22,204 bases of DNA. It comes from an uncultured Collinsella sp. Lineage in GTDB: Bacteria; Actinomycetota; Coriobacteriia; Coriobacteriales; Coriobacteriaceae. The notes below the pieces were generated by a model. It was not told the origin of the DNA and did no database searches. It saw only the letters and a program-made list of their open reading frames with translations. Every line of letters begins with the position of its first letter. The first letter of the stretch is position 1. Positions 15,026 to 22,155 of the stretch are shown here, piece by piece. The translations under genes were made by a program, and so were the position numbers. The stretch is taken from NCBI GenBank assembly GCA_902470895.1, contig CABRID010000024.1, positions 1-22,204 of the forward strand, written 5' to 3'.

Positions 15026-17122
15026 TTACTTTTTGCGGGCAAGCTCACCGATGTTGGCGATGCCGGAGAAAACGGCCTCGAAGCGGTTGAGCAGCTTAAG
15101 GCGATTATCGCGGAGCTGCTCGTCCTTGTCCATGACCATGACCTCATCGAAGAAGCGGTCGATGGGCGCGCGCAGGGCGGCAAGGGCGGCAAATGCGGCC
15201 GGGTAATCCTCGGCAGCAAGGGCGGCATCGACAGCGGCCTGAGCGGCCTCGGAGGCATCGGCAAGCGCGAGCTCGACCTCGCCCATCAGGCCGCGGTCGT
15301 ACTCCGCACCCAGCTCGGGCTTGGAGATGTGTGCGGCGCGGGCATAGGCGGTCGCAAGGTTGTCGAACGTCTCGGCGTCGTTCTTGCGGGCCTCGTCGAG
15401 GGCGGCGCAGCGGGCGAAGAAGACGGACGGGGCGATGATGTGCACCGCGGAGACGGCGGCAACGGTATCGGCCGGGATCTTTTCGTCGCGGGCCATGCTC
15501 ACCAGGCGGCCATGGAAGAAGTCGCGAACCTGCTGGGCGACCTTGGCGGCGTCGAACTCAATGCCCTGCTCGCTATAGAGCTCGAGGGCGAAGTCGATGA
15601 GCGACGTGGGGTCGATCGGCAGACGGTCGCGCAGGATGTTGATGATGCCGATAGCGGCACGACGCAGCGCGTAGGGGTCGGAGGAGCCGGTCGGGGGCTC
15701 GCCAATGGCAAAGATGCCGGCGATGGTATCGAGCTTGTCGGCGCAGGCCACGATGCAGCCAGCGGTGCCCTCGGGCAGCTCGTCACCGGCAAAGCGGGGA
15801 CGATAATGATCGCGAATGGCGTGGGCAACCTCGTCGTTCTCCCCCATCGCGGTGGCGTAGTAACCGCCCATCACGCCCTGCTGGCTCGTGAACTCGACGA
15901 CGGCGTTGGATACCAAGTCGGCCTTGCACAGGTGCGCGGCGCGAGCGGCATCGGCGGCCAGGTGGGCGCCCAGATGGGCCTCGCGAGCGATGGCAAGCGC
16001 GAGTTGCTCAATGCGCTCGGACTTGGCGAGCACGCTACCGAGCTTCTCCTGGAAGGCAACCTTGGCCAGACGCTCACGGAACTCGTCGAGGGAGATCTTC
16101 AGGTCCTCCTCGTAGAAGAACTTTGCGTCGTCCAGACGGGCGCGCACGACGCGCTCGTTGCCGTCGATCACGCGCTCGGCGTTCTCGGGCTTGCTGTTGG
16201 AGACGACCACGAACTCACGCGTGAGCTTGCCCTCGCCGTCATAGATCGGGAAGTAACGCTGGTTGGTGAGCATGGACTCGCAGATGATCTCGTGCGGGAC
16301 CTTGAGGAACTCCTCATCGAAGGTACCGACGAGCACCGTCGGCCACTCGCAGAGGTTAATGACCTCCTCGAAGACCTTCTTGGGCGTGTCGACATGACAG
16401 CCGGGGCGAGCGGCCTCGACCTCGGCGATGCCGGCAAGGATGGCCTCGCGACGACGCTCGGCAGAAAGCACGCCGGCGTCCTCGAGCACCTGCTCATAAA
16501 CAGCGGGGCTGGCAACAACATGGTCGCCAGGGCCAAGTACGCGATGACCGCGCGTGGTGTTGCCGCTCGTCACGTCGGCAAACGACACGGGCACAACATC
16601 CTCGCCCAAAAGGCAGCAGATCCAGCGGACCGGACGAACAAAGGTCGCATGCTCGTGACCCCAGCGCTGGCTGCGGTAGTTGGGCCACTGCAGGCCGGCG
16701 ATGGTCTTCTCGCACAGAGCGGTCAGAATCGGCGTAGCCGGTGCGGAGGGAATGTTCTTCTCGGCGAACACATACTCGCGACCGTCAGTGTCCTCGCGAC
16801 GGACCAGGTCCTCGGCAGCCACACCGCACTTGCGGGCAAAGCCCTGGGCGGCCTTGGTGGCGTTACCGTCAGCGTCGAAGGCAATGTTGGCCGCGGGGCC
16901 ACGCTTGACCTCATGGACTTCATCGGTCGCGGTGGCGACGTTAGCCACGAGCGCAGCCAGGCGGCGCGGGCTCGAGATCACACGGACCTCGCCGTGGGCC
17001 AGACCGGCCTCGTCGAGACCCTTGGCAATCATGGAGCCAAGCTGCTTGACGGCATTGTTCAGCGGCGCGGAGGGCATCTCCTCCGTACCGATCTCAAACA
17101 GGAAATCCTTAGCGTCTGCCAT
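15026..17122 (-). CDS. glyS: Glycyl-tRNA synthetase beta subunit
   Basis: Beta subunit of the heterotetrameric glycyl-tRNA synthetase, responsible mainly for tRNA recognition. The 698-residue protein begins DFLFEIGTEEMPSAPL and carries VRVISSPRRLAALV, FVRPVRWICCLL, CEWPTVLVGTFDEEFLKVP and MLTNQRYFPIYD, all typical GlyS blocks, followed by an HD-like helical part (GSSDPYALRRAAIGIINIL) and a C-terminal DALR-type anticodon-binding helix bundle with FFDEVMVMDKDEQLRDNRL. Length matches the family (about 690). ATG 17122 is three bases after the glyQ stop, with GAGGTG about 9 bases upstream, so the two subunits are translated together. No break or missing domain seen. Confidence 0.97.
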   Translation of the reverse strand: MADAKDFLFEIGTEEMPSAPLNNAVKQLGSMIAKGLDEAGLAHGEVRVISSPRRLAALVANVATATDEVHEVKRGPAANIAFDADGNATKAAQGFARKCGVAAEDLVRREDTDGREYVFAEKNIPSAPATPILTALCEKTIAGLQWPNYRSQRWGHEHATFVRPVRWICCLLGEDVVPVSFADVTSGNTTRGHRVLGPGDHVVASPAVYEQVLEDAGVLSAERRREAILAGIAEVEAARPGCHVDTPKKVFEEVINLCEWPTVLVGTFDEEFLKVPHEIICESMLTNQRYFPIYDGEGKLTREFVVVSNSKPENAERVIDGNERVVRARLDDAKFFYEEDLKISLDEFRERLAKVAFQEKLGSVLAKSERIEQLALAIAREAHLGAHLAADAARAAHLCKADLVSNAVVEFTSQQGVMGGYYATAMGENDEVAHAIRDHYRPRFAGDELPEGTAGCIVACADKLDTIAGIFAIGEPPTGSSDPYALRRAAIGIINILRDRLPIDPTSLIDFALELYSEQGIEFDAAKVAQQVRDFFHGRLVSMARDEKIPADTVAAVSAVHIIAPSVFFARCAALDEARKNDAETFDNLATAYARAAHISKPELGAEYDRGLMGEVELALADASEAAQAAVDAALAAEDYPAAFAALAALRAPIDRFFDEVMVMDKDEQLRDNRLKLLNRFEAVFSGIANIGELARKK

Positions 17123-17125
17123 GGC

Positions 17126-18037
17126 TTACGCCACCTCGCCTTCCTGGTCGGCATTCTCGTTGACTCCGGCGACCTCGGCCATGTAGGCCTCGCAGCACGC
17201 CTTGGCGACGGCGCGGACGCGCAGGATGTAGTTGGCACGCTCGACCGCGGACAGGGCGCCGCGAGCATCGAGCAGGTTGAAAGCGTGGCTGCACTTCATG
17301 ACGCAGTCATATGCCGGCAGCGGCAGCTTGCGCTCCAGGCAGGAATGGCACTCGGCCTCGTAGTCGTCAAACTTCTGACGCATCATCTCGACGTTGGCGA
17401 CCTCAAAGTTATAGGCACTGAACTCGCGCTCGTTCTCGAGGAACACGTCGCCGTAGGTCATGGGCGTGCCGTCGGGCAGGTAGCTCCACACCAGGTCGTA
17501 GACCGAGTTGACGCCCTGGGCGTACATGGCGATACGCTCCAGGCCGTAGGTAATCTCAACGGGCACGGGGTCGACCTCGATGCCTCCCACCTGCTGGAAG
17601 TACGTAAACTGCGTGACCTCCATGCCATTGAGCCAGACCTCCCAGCCAAGGCCCCAGGCGCCAAGGGTCGGGCTCTCCCAGTCATCCTCGACAAAGCGGA
17701 CGTCATGGTCGTTGGGATCCAGACCGATAGCGGCAAGAGACCCCAGGTAGAGCTCCTGGGCGTTAACCGGAGAAGGCTTGATGAGCACCTGGAACTGATA
17801 GTAGTGCTGCATGCGGTTGGGGTTCTCGCCGTAGCGGCCGTCGGCGGGACGGCGGCAGGGCTGCGCATAGCAGGTGCGCCACTCGGCGGGACCGAGCGAG
17901 CGCAGCGTGGTCGCGGTATGGAAGGTACCGGCACCGACCTCGGAGTCATAGGGCTGCATAATGACGCAGCCCTGCTCGCCCCAGTACTGCTGGAGGCGCA
18001 GGATGATGTCTTGGAAGGAAAGCGATGAAGCGTTCAT
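17126..18037 (-). CDS. glyQ: Glycyl-tRNA synthetase alpha subunit
   Basis: Catalytic class II subunit that activates glycine and, with GlyS, charges tRNA-Gly. The 303-residue protein reads SFQDIILRLQQYWGEQGCVIMQPYD, followed by EVGAGTFHTATTLRSLGP, the diagnostic YAQPCRRPADGRYGENPNR and MQHYYQFQVLIKPSP, then WEVWLNGMEVTQFTYFQQVGG and ITYGLERIAMY (class II motif 3). Length is normal. ATG 18037 has GAGGGG about 11 bases and AGAGG only a few bases upstream, a weak arrangement. It lies 59 bases after lepB; a -10-like TATAGT is present at 18089-18084 but without a matching -35, so it may be read from the rpsP promoter. I saw no T-box-like leader in the short gap. Confidence 0.97.
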   Translation of the reverse strand: MNASSLSFQDIILRLQQYWGEQGCVIMQPYDSEVGAGTFHTATTLRSLGPAEWRTCYAQPCRRPADGRYGENPNRMQHYYQFQVLIKPSPVNAQELYLGSLAAIGLDPNDHDVRFVEDDWESPTLGAWGLGWEVWLNGMEVTQFTYFQQVGGIEVDPVPVEITYGLERIAMYAQGVNSVYDLVWSYLPDGTPMTYGDVFLENEREFSAYNFEVANVEMMRQKFDDYEAECHSCLERKLPLPAYDCVMKCSHAFNLLDARGALSAVERANYILRVRAVAKACCEAYMAEVAGVNENADQEGEVA

Positions 18038-18096
18038 GCCTCTAATATCCCCTCGTCGAAACGATTACACGGTTAGGTACTGTACTATAGCGGTTT

Positions 18097-18660
18097 TTAG
18101 TCGATAGCGCCGATGCGGTTGAGCGGCCAGTAGCGCACAAGCGCCACAGCGATCAAATCAGAGCGATCGACGGGACCAAAGTAGCGTGAGTCGGCAGAGT
18201 TTTCGCGGTTGTCGCCCATCACCCACACGCACCCGTCGGGAACGGTGTAGGGATAGCTTACCTGAGCACCGGGCGCTTGGACCGAAAGTGGCCAGCTCAT
18301 GCCCGTCGTATAGTCCTCGTCGAGCGCTTGGCCGTCAACGACCACCTTGCCATCCTGCAGGTCGACCGTCTGGCCGGCCGTGGCAATAACACGCTTGACA
18401 AGAACATCATGCTCGGAGGTGCCATCGGGGTTGTGAAACACCACGATATCGCCCTGCTTGACGGGCTGACCGAGCTCGAGGCTCACCTTTTGTGCCAGGA
18501 TCTGGTCGCCAATCTCGATCGTGGACTCCATGGAGCCGGTGGGCACCACAAAGGGCTCGACCACAAACGAGCGAATCAAGAAGGTGGCGACCAGTGCGAT
18601 CGCGATGACCGCGATCCACTCAAAAGCGCCCCTCAACGCGGAATGCTGCGATGGAACCAT
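18097..18660 (-). CDS. lepB: Type I signal peptidase
   Basis: Membrane serine peptidase that removes signal peptides from exported proteins. The 187-residue protein has one N-terminal membrane helix (about residues 13-30, IAVIAIALVATFLIRSFVV), then the catalytic box VVPTGSMEST with Ser 43, the general-base Lys 89 in LVKRVIATAGQ, and the C-terminal box WVMGDNRENSADSRYFGPV. The short Gram-positive-like form with a single helix is expected. ATG 18660 lies two bases after the trmD stop with GGAG in the trmD end as ribosome binding site; an in-frame GTG at 18666 would overlap that site. It is the last gene of the rpsP operon before glyQ, in the position where rplS is often found. Confidence 0.95.
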   Translation of the reverse strand: MVPSQHSALRGAFEWIAVIAIALVATFLIRSFVVEPFVVPTGSMESTIEIGDQILAQKVSLELGQPVKQGDIVVFHNPDGTSEHDVLVKRVIATAGQTVDLQDGKVVVDGQALDEDYTTGMSWPLSVQAPGAQVSYPYTVPDGCVWVMGDNRENSADSRYFGPVDRSDLIAVALVRYWPLNRIGAID

Positions 18661-18662
18661 TC

Positions 18663-19421
18663 TCACTCCTCGCTCTGCGAATACGAAGCGTCCAGAATCT
18701 CCTGCGCGTAAGCACGCTCCTCGGGCGTGAGCCGCGCTGTCTCAATCAGATCGGGACGCCAACGACAGGTGCGCTCGATGGCGTTCTTACGACGCCAAGC
18801 GTCAACTTTGGCGTGATCGCCACTCACGAGCACAGGAGGCACGCCCTCGCCGTTGAACTCGGCAGGACGAGTGTACTGCGCGTACTCGAGCAGGCCTCCG
18901 TCCTCGGCGGTCGAGAACGACTCGTCCACGTTGCTCATCTCGTCGCCCAAGGCGCCGGGGATGAGGCGTACGACGGCATCGGCAACGATCATGGCAGGCA
19001 GCTCGCCGCCCGTAAGCACGTAGTCGCCGATCGACAGACGCTCATCGGCATACGCATACGCACGCTCGTCGACGCCCTCGTAGCGACTGCACACAAACAA
19101 CAGGCGCTCACTTTTGAGCAGGCGCTCGGCCACATGCTGCGTAAAGGGCTCGCCACAGGGGGTAAAGAACACCACAGTAGGCTTGGGACCCTCTGCGCTA
19201 ATGGCCTCGATGGCCTCTGCGATAGGCTCGACCTTCATGAGCATGCCCTGCCCGCCGCCGTACGGCTCGTCATCGACGGTACGATGGCGGTCGTGCGTCC
19301 AGTCGCGCAGGTTATACGCCTTAAAATCAAAAAGGCCGGCCTTGCGGGCGCGGCCCAAAATCGACGTGGACATGACGGGCTCAAACATCTCGGGAAAGAC
19401 CGAAAGGGTCTCGATCAGCAT
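18663..19421 (-). CDS. trmD: tRNA (guanine-N1)-methyltransferase TrmD
   Basis: SAM-dependent methylation of G37 next to the anticodon, which prevents +1 frameshifting. The 252-residue protein has the SPOUT trefoil-knot features: LSVFPEMFEP at the start, VDDEPYGGGQGMLMK (about 49-63), VVFFTPCGEPFTQ, CSRYEGVDERAY and SIGDYVLTGGELPAM (about 130-143), then the C-terminal helical domain with WRRKNAIERTCRWRPDLI. ATG 19421 has GGGAGG about 5 bases upstream and comes 10 bases after rimM. It follows the rpsP-khpA-rimM-trmD order conserved in many bacteria. No anomalies. Confidence 0.97.
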   Translation of the reverse strand: MLIETLSVFPEMFEPVMSTSILGRARKAGLFDFKAYNLRDWTHDRHRTVDDEPYGGGQGMLMKVEPIAEAIEAISAEGPKPTVVFFTPCGEPFTQHVAERLLKSERLLFVCSRYEGVDERAYAYADERLSIGDYVLTGGELPAMIVADAVVRLIPGALGDEMSNVDESFSTAEDGGLLEYAQYTRPAEFNGEGVPPVLVSGDHAKVDAWRRKNAIERTCRWRPDLIETARLTPEERAYAQEILDASYSQSEE

Positions 19422-19431
19422 GTTGTCCTCC

Positions 19432-19953
19432 CTACTTGTCCATATCGATCAGGCCGTCCATAACGTGGACGGAAATTGTTCCTGTGTCGGGAAGATCGAG
19501 CACGACCTGCTCGATCACGGGAATCAGTACCTCGCCGTACCGATCACCCTCGACAACCCAAACATCGTTAGCGGGCGTCGACATGATCTCGACGATCGTG
19601 CCGAGCGAACCGAAGCGCTCGTCTACCACCTCGCGACCCATCAGGTCGGTATAGGCAGCGTCGAGCGAATCGAGCTCAAAGTCGTCACGATTTGCCAACA
19701 CGTAGCATCCCGTGATGCCCTCGGCGGCCGTCAAGTCGTCAATGCCCTCAAACGAGACCAGATCGCCATCGCCCGTATCGGTGACGGACACGACCGTGCA
19801 AAAGCGGTCGCGCTTGAGCGCCGGCGGCGTCAGGGCGACGCGCATACCCGGCTCTAATACAGAAGGAAGCCCCCGCAGCGGTTGCGCGAGGACCTCCCCC
19901 TTCCTTCCGTGCGGCTTGACCACACGGGCGATGTTTTTGTACTGGGACCTCAA
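19432..19953 (-). CDS. rimM: 16S rRNA processing protein RimM
   Basis: Assembly factor for the 30S head that binds protein S19. The 173-residue protein starts with YKNIARVVKPHGRKGEVLAQPL (the RimM N-terminal barrel) and ends with a PRC-barrel domain, including AYTDLMGREVVDERFGSLGTIVEI and GDRYGEVLIPVIEQVVLDLPD, at usual length. The start is TTG at 19953, four bases after the khpA stop; no ATG or GTG with a ribosome binding site fits the conserved N-terminus better. The TTG is in the centre of a perfect palindrome, GGACCT/AGGTCC (19945-19958), and only an AGGA inside that stem resembles a Shine-Dalgarno. Translation is therefore probably coupled to khpA or modulated by the hairpin. Confidence 0.94.
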   Translation of the reverse strand: MRSQYKNIARVVKPHGRKGEVLAQPLRGLPSVLEPGMRVALTPPALKRDRFCTVVSVTDTGDGDLVSFEGIDDLTAAEGITGCYVLANRDDFELDSLDAAYTDLMGREVVDERFGSLGTIVEIMSTPANDVWVVEGDRYGEVLIPVIEQVVLDLPDTGTISVHVMDGLIDMDK

Positions 19954-19957
19954 GGTC

Positions 19958-20242
19958 CTAGCCCAGAACCTCTACCTCGACAGCAGTGTCGAGGCGAGCG
20001 GCCAGTGCACGGGCGAGCGTGCGAATGGCCTTGATGGTACGGCCACGACGGCCGATGACCTTAGCGACGTCATCCTCGGCAACCGAAACCTCAATCGTAG
20101 AGGCGTCGTCACCATCGATGACCTCAAGGCTCACGGAATCCGGGTCGTCGACGATCTGAACAACGAGATATTCGACGAGATCGGCGATGCGATCTGAGAG
20201 CATTGCCTCACCCTCGAGCTGTGCAGCGTCAACCTCAGGCAC
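19958..20242 (-). CDS. khpA: KH-domain RNA-binding protein KhpA
   Basis: Small single-KH-domain protein; in Gram-positives KhpA pairs with KhpB/EloR and affects cell elongation and RNA stability. The 94-residue reading shows DLVEYLVVQIVDDPDSVSLEV followed by the KH signature VAKVIGRRGRTIKAIRTLARALA, with the GRRG loop at 64-67. GTG 20242 has GAGGAG 6 bases upstream, three bases after rpsP. ATG 20203 is an alternative that yields 81 residues, closer to typical KhpA length, and is itself preceded by GAGGGTGAGG. I keep the GTG because of its textbook spacing, but the choice is open. It sits between rpsP and rimM, the normal place for this family. Confidence 0.92.
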   Translation of the reverse strand: MPEVDAAQLEGEAMLSDRIADLVEYLVVQIVDDPDSVSLEVIDGDDASTIEVSVAEDDVAKVIGRRGRTIKAIRTLARALAARLDTAVEVEVLG

Positions 20243-20245
20243 GAT

Positions 20246-20587
20246 TTACTCCTCGGCGCCCTCAGCGGCCTCAGCGGCAGCCTTAGCGGCCTCGGCCTCT
20301 TTGGCGAGCTGCTTCTTGGACTTCTTGACGACGGTCTCGGTCTTCTCGCCCTCGTTGGCGGCCTTGACCAGAGCGGCGACAGCGTCGGTGAGCTGAGCAC
20401 CCTTGGACTGCCAGTCGGCGATCTTCTCGAGGTCGAGGTTGATGGTCTTGGGGGCGGTCATCGGGTTGTAGCGGCCAACCTCCTCGATGATACGACCGTC
20501 ACGCGGGGCGCGGGAATCGGCGACGACGACACGGTAGTACGGACGCTTCTTAGCGCCGTGACGAGCAAGGCGAATCTTGACTGCCAA
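20246..20587 (-). CDS. rpsP: 30S ribosomal protein S16
   Basis: Small-subunit assembly protein. The 113-residue protein begins AVKIRLARHGAKKRPYYRVVV, continues ADSRAPRDGRIIEEVGRYNPM and NLDLEKIADWQSKGAQLTDAV, the S16 signatures, and ends with a Lys/Ala/Glu-rich tail (KKSKKQLAKEAEAAKAAAEA) longer than in E. coli (about 82 residues in total there), common in actinobacteria. The start is TTG at 20587 with GGAGGAG about 8 bases upstream; the in-frame ATG at 20623 would add twelve residues of unrelated sequence and overlap that site. It leads the khpA-rimM-trmD-lepB operon and has a clear promoter at 20644-20672. Confidence 0.97.
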   Translation of the reverse strand: MAVKIRLARHGAKKRPYYRVVVADSRAPRDGRIIEEVGRYNPMTAPKTINLDLEKIADWQSKGAQLTDAVAALVKAANEGEKTETVVKKSKKQLAKEAEAAKAAAEAAEGAEE

Positions 20588-20643
20588 AGGAAACTCCTCC
20601 AACCAAGCAGCTTTAGGCTGCAACTACAAACAAACAGTTGAAC

Positions 20644-20672
20644 ATAATACGCCATCGACGCGGGCAGGTGAA
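20644..20672 (-). promoter_or_regulatory. Sigma-70-type promoter of the rpsP operon
   Basis: Minus-strand TTCACC (20672-20667), a 17-base spacer and TATTAT (20649-20644). The leader to the rpsP TTG is about 50 bases. A second candidate further upstream, TTGCAA then 16 bases then TAAGAT (about 20741-20714), would give a longer leader. Confidence 0.68.
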
Positions 20673-20776
20673 GTCCGTGAGACCAACTTCTTCGGTGTAG
20701 TCGAGGGCAAATCCATATCTTAGACAAGAATTCGGGATTTGCAAGCACATACACGCACCCCACATGAGCTGCGCGG

Positions 20777-20782
20777 TATACT
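20777..20782 (+). promoter_or_regulatory. -10 element of dinB
   Basis: TATACT at 20777-20782 on the plus strand. No good -35 is visible 16 to 18 bases upstream. Transcription would begin about 7 bases after the element, at or next to the A of the ATG at 20789, which would give a leaderless mRNA. I found no LexA-type palindrome here. Confidence 0.5.
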
Positions 20783-20788
20783 CATGAC

Positions 20789-22042
20789 ATGGAAAGACGC
20801 GAACATACATACGGTTATGAGGATGCCATGGGCGTCACGCCGCCCCCCTGGACGGGTCCGGCGGTGGGCCTCATGGATCTCGATGCGTTTTTTGCGAGCG
20901 TGGAGATGCTCGATCATCCCGAATGGCGCGGAAAGCCGCTCATCGTGGGCGGAGACGCCGATTCGCGTGGCGTCGTGTCCACCTGTTCGTATGAGGCACG
21001 TCGCTTTGGCGTGCACTCTGCTATGGCCTCGGCCGAGGCGCGGCGCTTGTGCCCGCAAGCCATTTGGACGCACGGGCACTTTGATCGCTACCGCGAGGTG
21101 AGCGCGCAGGTCATGGCGATTCTCGCCGACGAGACCCCGCGCGTTGAGCGCGTATCCATCGACGAAGCCTTTATCGATATCACACCGGGTCGCTTTGCGC
21201 CCGAAGACCCGCTGCTGGTTGCGCGGCGTATAAGCGACCGCGTGGCAGGGCTGGGAGTGACCTGCTCCATTGGCGTGGGCTGCAACAAGACGGTCGCAAA
21301 GATCGCAAGCGAGCGGGATAAGCCGTTTGGGCTGACCATCGTGCGCCCCGGAACCGAGCAGCGCTTTTTGGCCGCACTGCCGGTATCTGCCATGAGCGGC
21401 ATCGGGCGCTCGGCCGAGGAGCGACTGCGCCGCATGCGCATCTACACCCTCGGAGAGCTATCACGTGCACCGGAATCCACCTTGGCCTCTATTTTTGGCG
21501 TCAACGGCGAACGCATGCGCCAGCGTGCGCTGGGACTCGAGGCTTCTGAGGTCACGAGCCTGGACGAGGAACGCGAGGTTAAATCGGTAAGCAACGAGCG
21601 CACCTTTGCTAAAGATTTGACTGAGCGTGGGGATATTAAGGCGGCGATTGCGCTGCTGGGCGAGTCAGTGGGACGCCGTCTGCGCCGTCAGGGACTAACA
21701 GGCGCCACGGTGACGCTCAAGCTTAAGTATTCGTATGGCAGCGGGCGTACGGCACAGCGCCGGCTGCCTCATCCGACCGACGACGAGAACATCTTCGTGG
21801 CGGTTGCACTCGAACTGCTCGACAACATCTGGCAGGAAGGAATGCACGTTCGCTTAGCAGGCATCGGCATGAGCGACTTTGACCATCAGGGCGGCATCCA
21901 GACTGACCTGTTCTGCGAAGTCGACGACCGCGGGGCCCAATCGAGCGACCGTCGCGACCTCTCCGTCGCTATCGACGCCGTCCGAGACAAGTTCGGCGAC
22001 ACCGCCCTATCCTTCGGCCGCCAATCCCGCTTCAACGATTAA
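20789..22042 (+). CDS. dinB: DNA polymerase IV (Y family)
   Basis: Error-prone translesion polymerase. The 417-residue protein has the metal-binding LMDLDAFFASVE (Asp 30, with steric-gate Phe near 35), STCSYEARRFGVHSAM, RVSIDEAFIDIT (Asp 125, Glu 126), CSIGVGCNKTVAKIASERDKP and the helix-hairpin-helix region SAMSGIGRSAEERLRRM, followed by the little-finger domain. QTDLF in the C-terminal tail fits a beta-clamp-binding motif, followed by AIDAVRDKFGDTAL. ATG 20789 has no ribosome binding site but lies where a leaderless transcript would start; ATG 20828 follows GAGGA at a short 4-base spacing and is the alternative, losing 13 residues that precede the polymerase fold. It is the only plus-strand gene, divergent from rpsP, with no visible operon partner. 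Confidence 0.94.
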   Translation: MERREHTYGYEDAMGVTPPPWTGPAVGLMDLDAFFASVEMLDHPEWRGKPLIVGGDADSRGVVSTCSYEARRFGVHSAMASAEARRLCPQAIWTHGHFDRYREVSAQVMAILADETPRVERVSIDEAFIDITPGRFAPEDPLLVARRISDRVAGLGVTCSIGVGCNKTVAKIASERDKPFGLTIVRPGTEQRFLAALPVSAMSGIGRSAEERLRRMRIYTLGELSRAPESTLASIFGVNGERMRQRALGLEASEVTSLDEEREVKSVSNERTFAKDLTERGDIKAAIALLGESVGRRLRRQGLTGATVTLKLKYSYGSGRTAQRRLPHPTDDENIFVAVALELLDNIWQEGMHVRLAGIGMSDFDHQGGIQTDLFCEVDDRGAQSSDRRDLSVAIDAVRDKFGDTALSFGRQSRFND

Positions 22043-22054
22043 CCGCCTTTGGGC

Positions 22055-22097
22055 AAAAAGAAAGCCGGGCAGGTGCGGAAAACCGCACCTGCCCGGC
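22055..22097 (-). terminator. Strong hairpin terminator, oriented for an unseen leftward gene
   Basis: Perfect 15-bp GC-rich stem (22064-22078 with 22083-22097) and a 4-base AAAA loop, placed 21 bases after the dinB stop. The U-rich tail is on the minus strand (TTTCTTTTT, 22063-22055), while the plus strand has no U-run after the stem. It therefore best terminates a convergent gene entering from the right, and may also block dinB transcripts. Confidence 0.75.
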
Positions 22098-22155
22098 GAT
22101 ATGCGTGAGGGTAGCTAAACCCCGTCTCAAATGAGCTACTAGAGGAGGTTGAGGG

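Noticed and set aside
14774..18028. 1084-codon open frame on the plus strand
   Set aside because: It is antisense to glyQ, glyS and ppsR, all full-length conserved genes. Long antisense frames arise because this GC-rich coding DNA rarely uses TTA, CTA and TCA. The translation is low-complexity and resembles no family I know.
18038..18096. Separate glyQ promoter or T-box leader
   Set aside because: TATAGT at 18089-18084 has no matching -35, and a 59-base gap is too short for a T-box riboswitch with its specifier stem and terminator.
20789..20830. LexA/SOS box upstream or at the start of dinB
   Set aside because: GAAC followed by ATACATACGGTT does not give the GAAC-N4-GTTC palindrome; no other match seen in 20700-20830.
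22139..22155. C-terminal end of a minus-strand gene
   Set aside because: Only four codons and a stop are visible before the adapter, too little to annotate as a gene.
46..22155. Mobile element, prophage, CRISPR or defence system
   Set aside because: No transposase, integrase of phage type, regular spacer array or unknown gene cluster is present; the only recombinase is XerC-like in a housekeeping context, and every sizeable gene belongs to a known conserved family.
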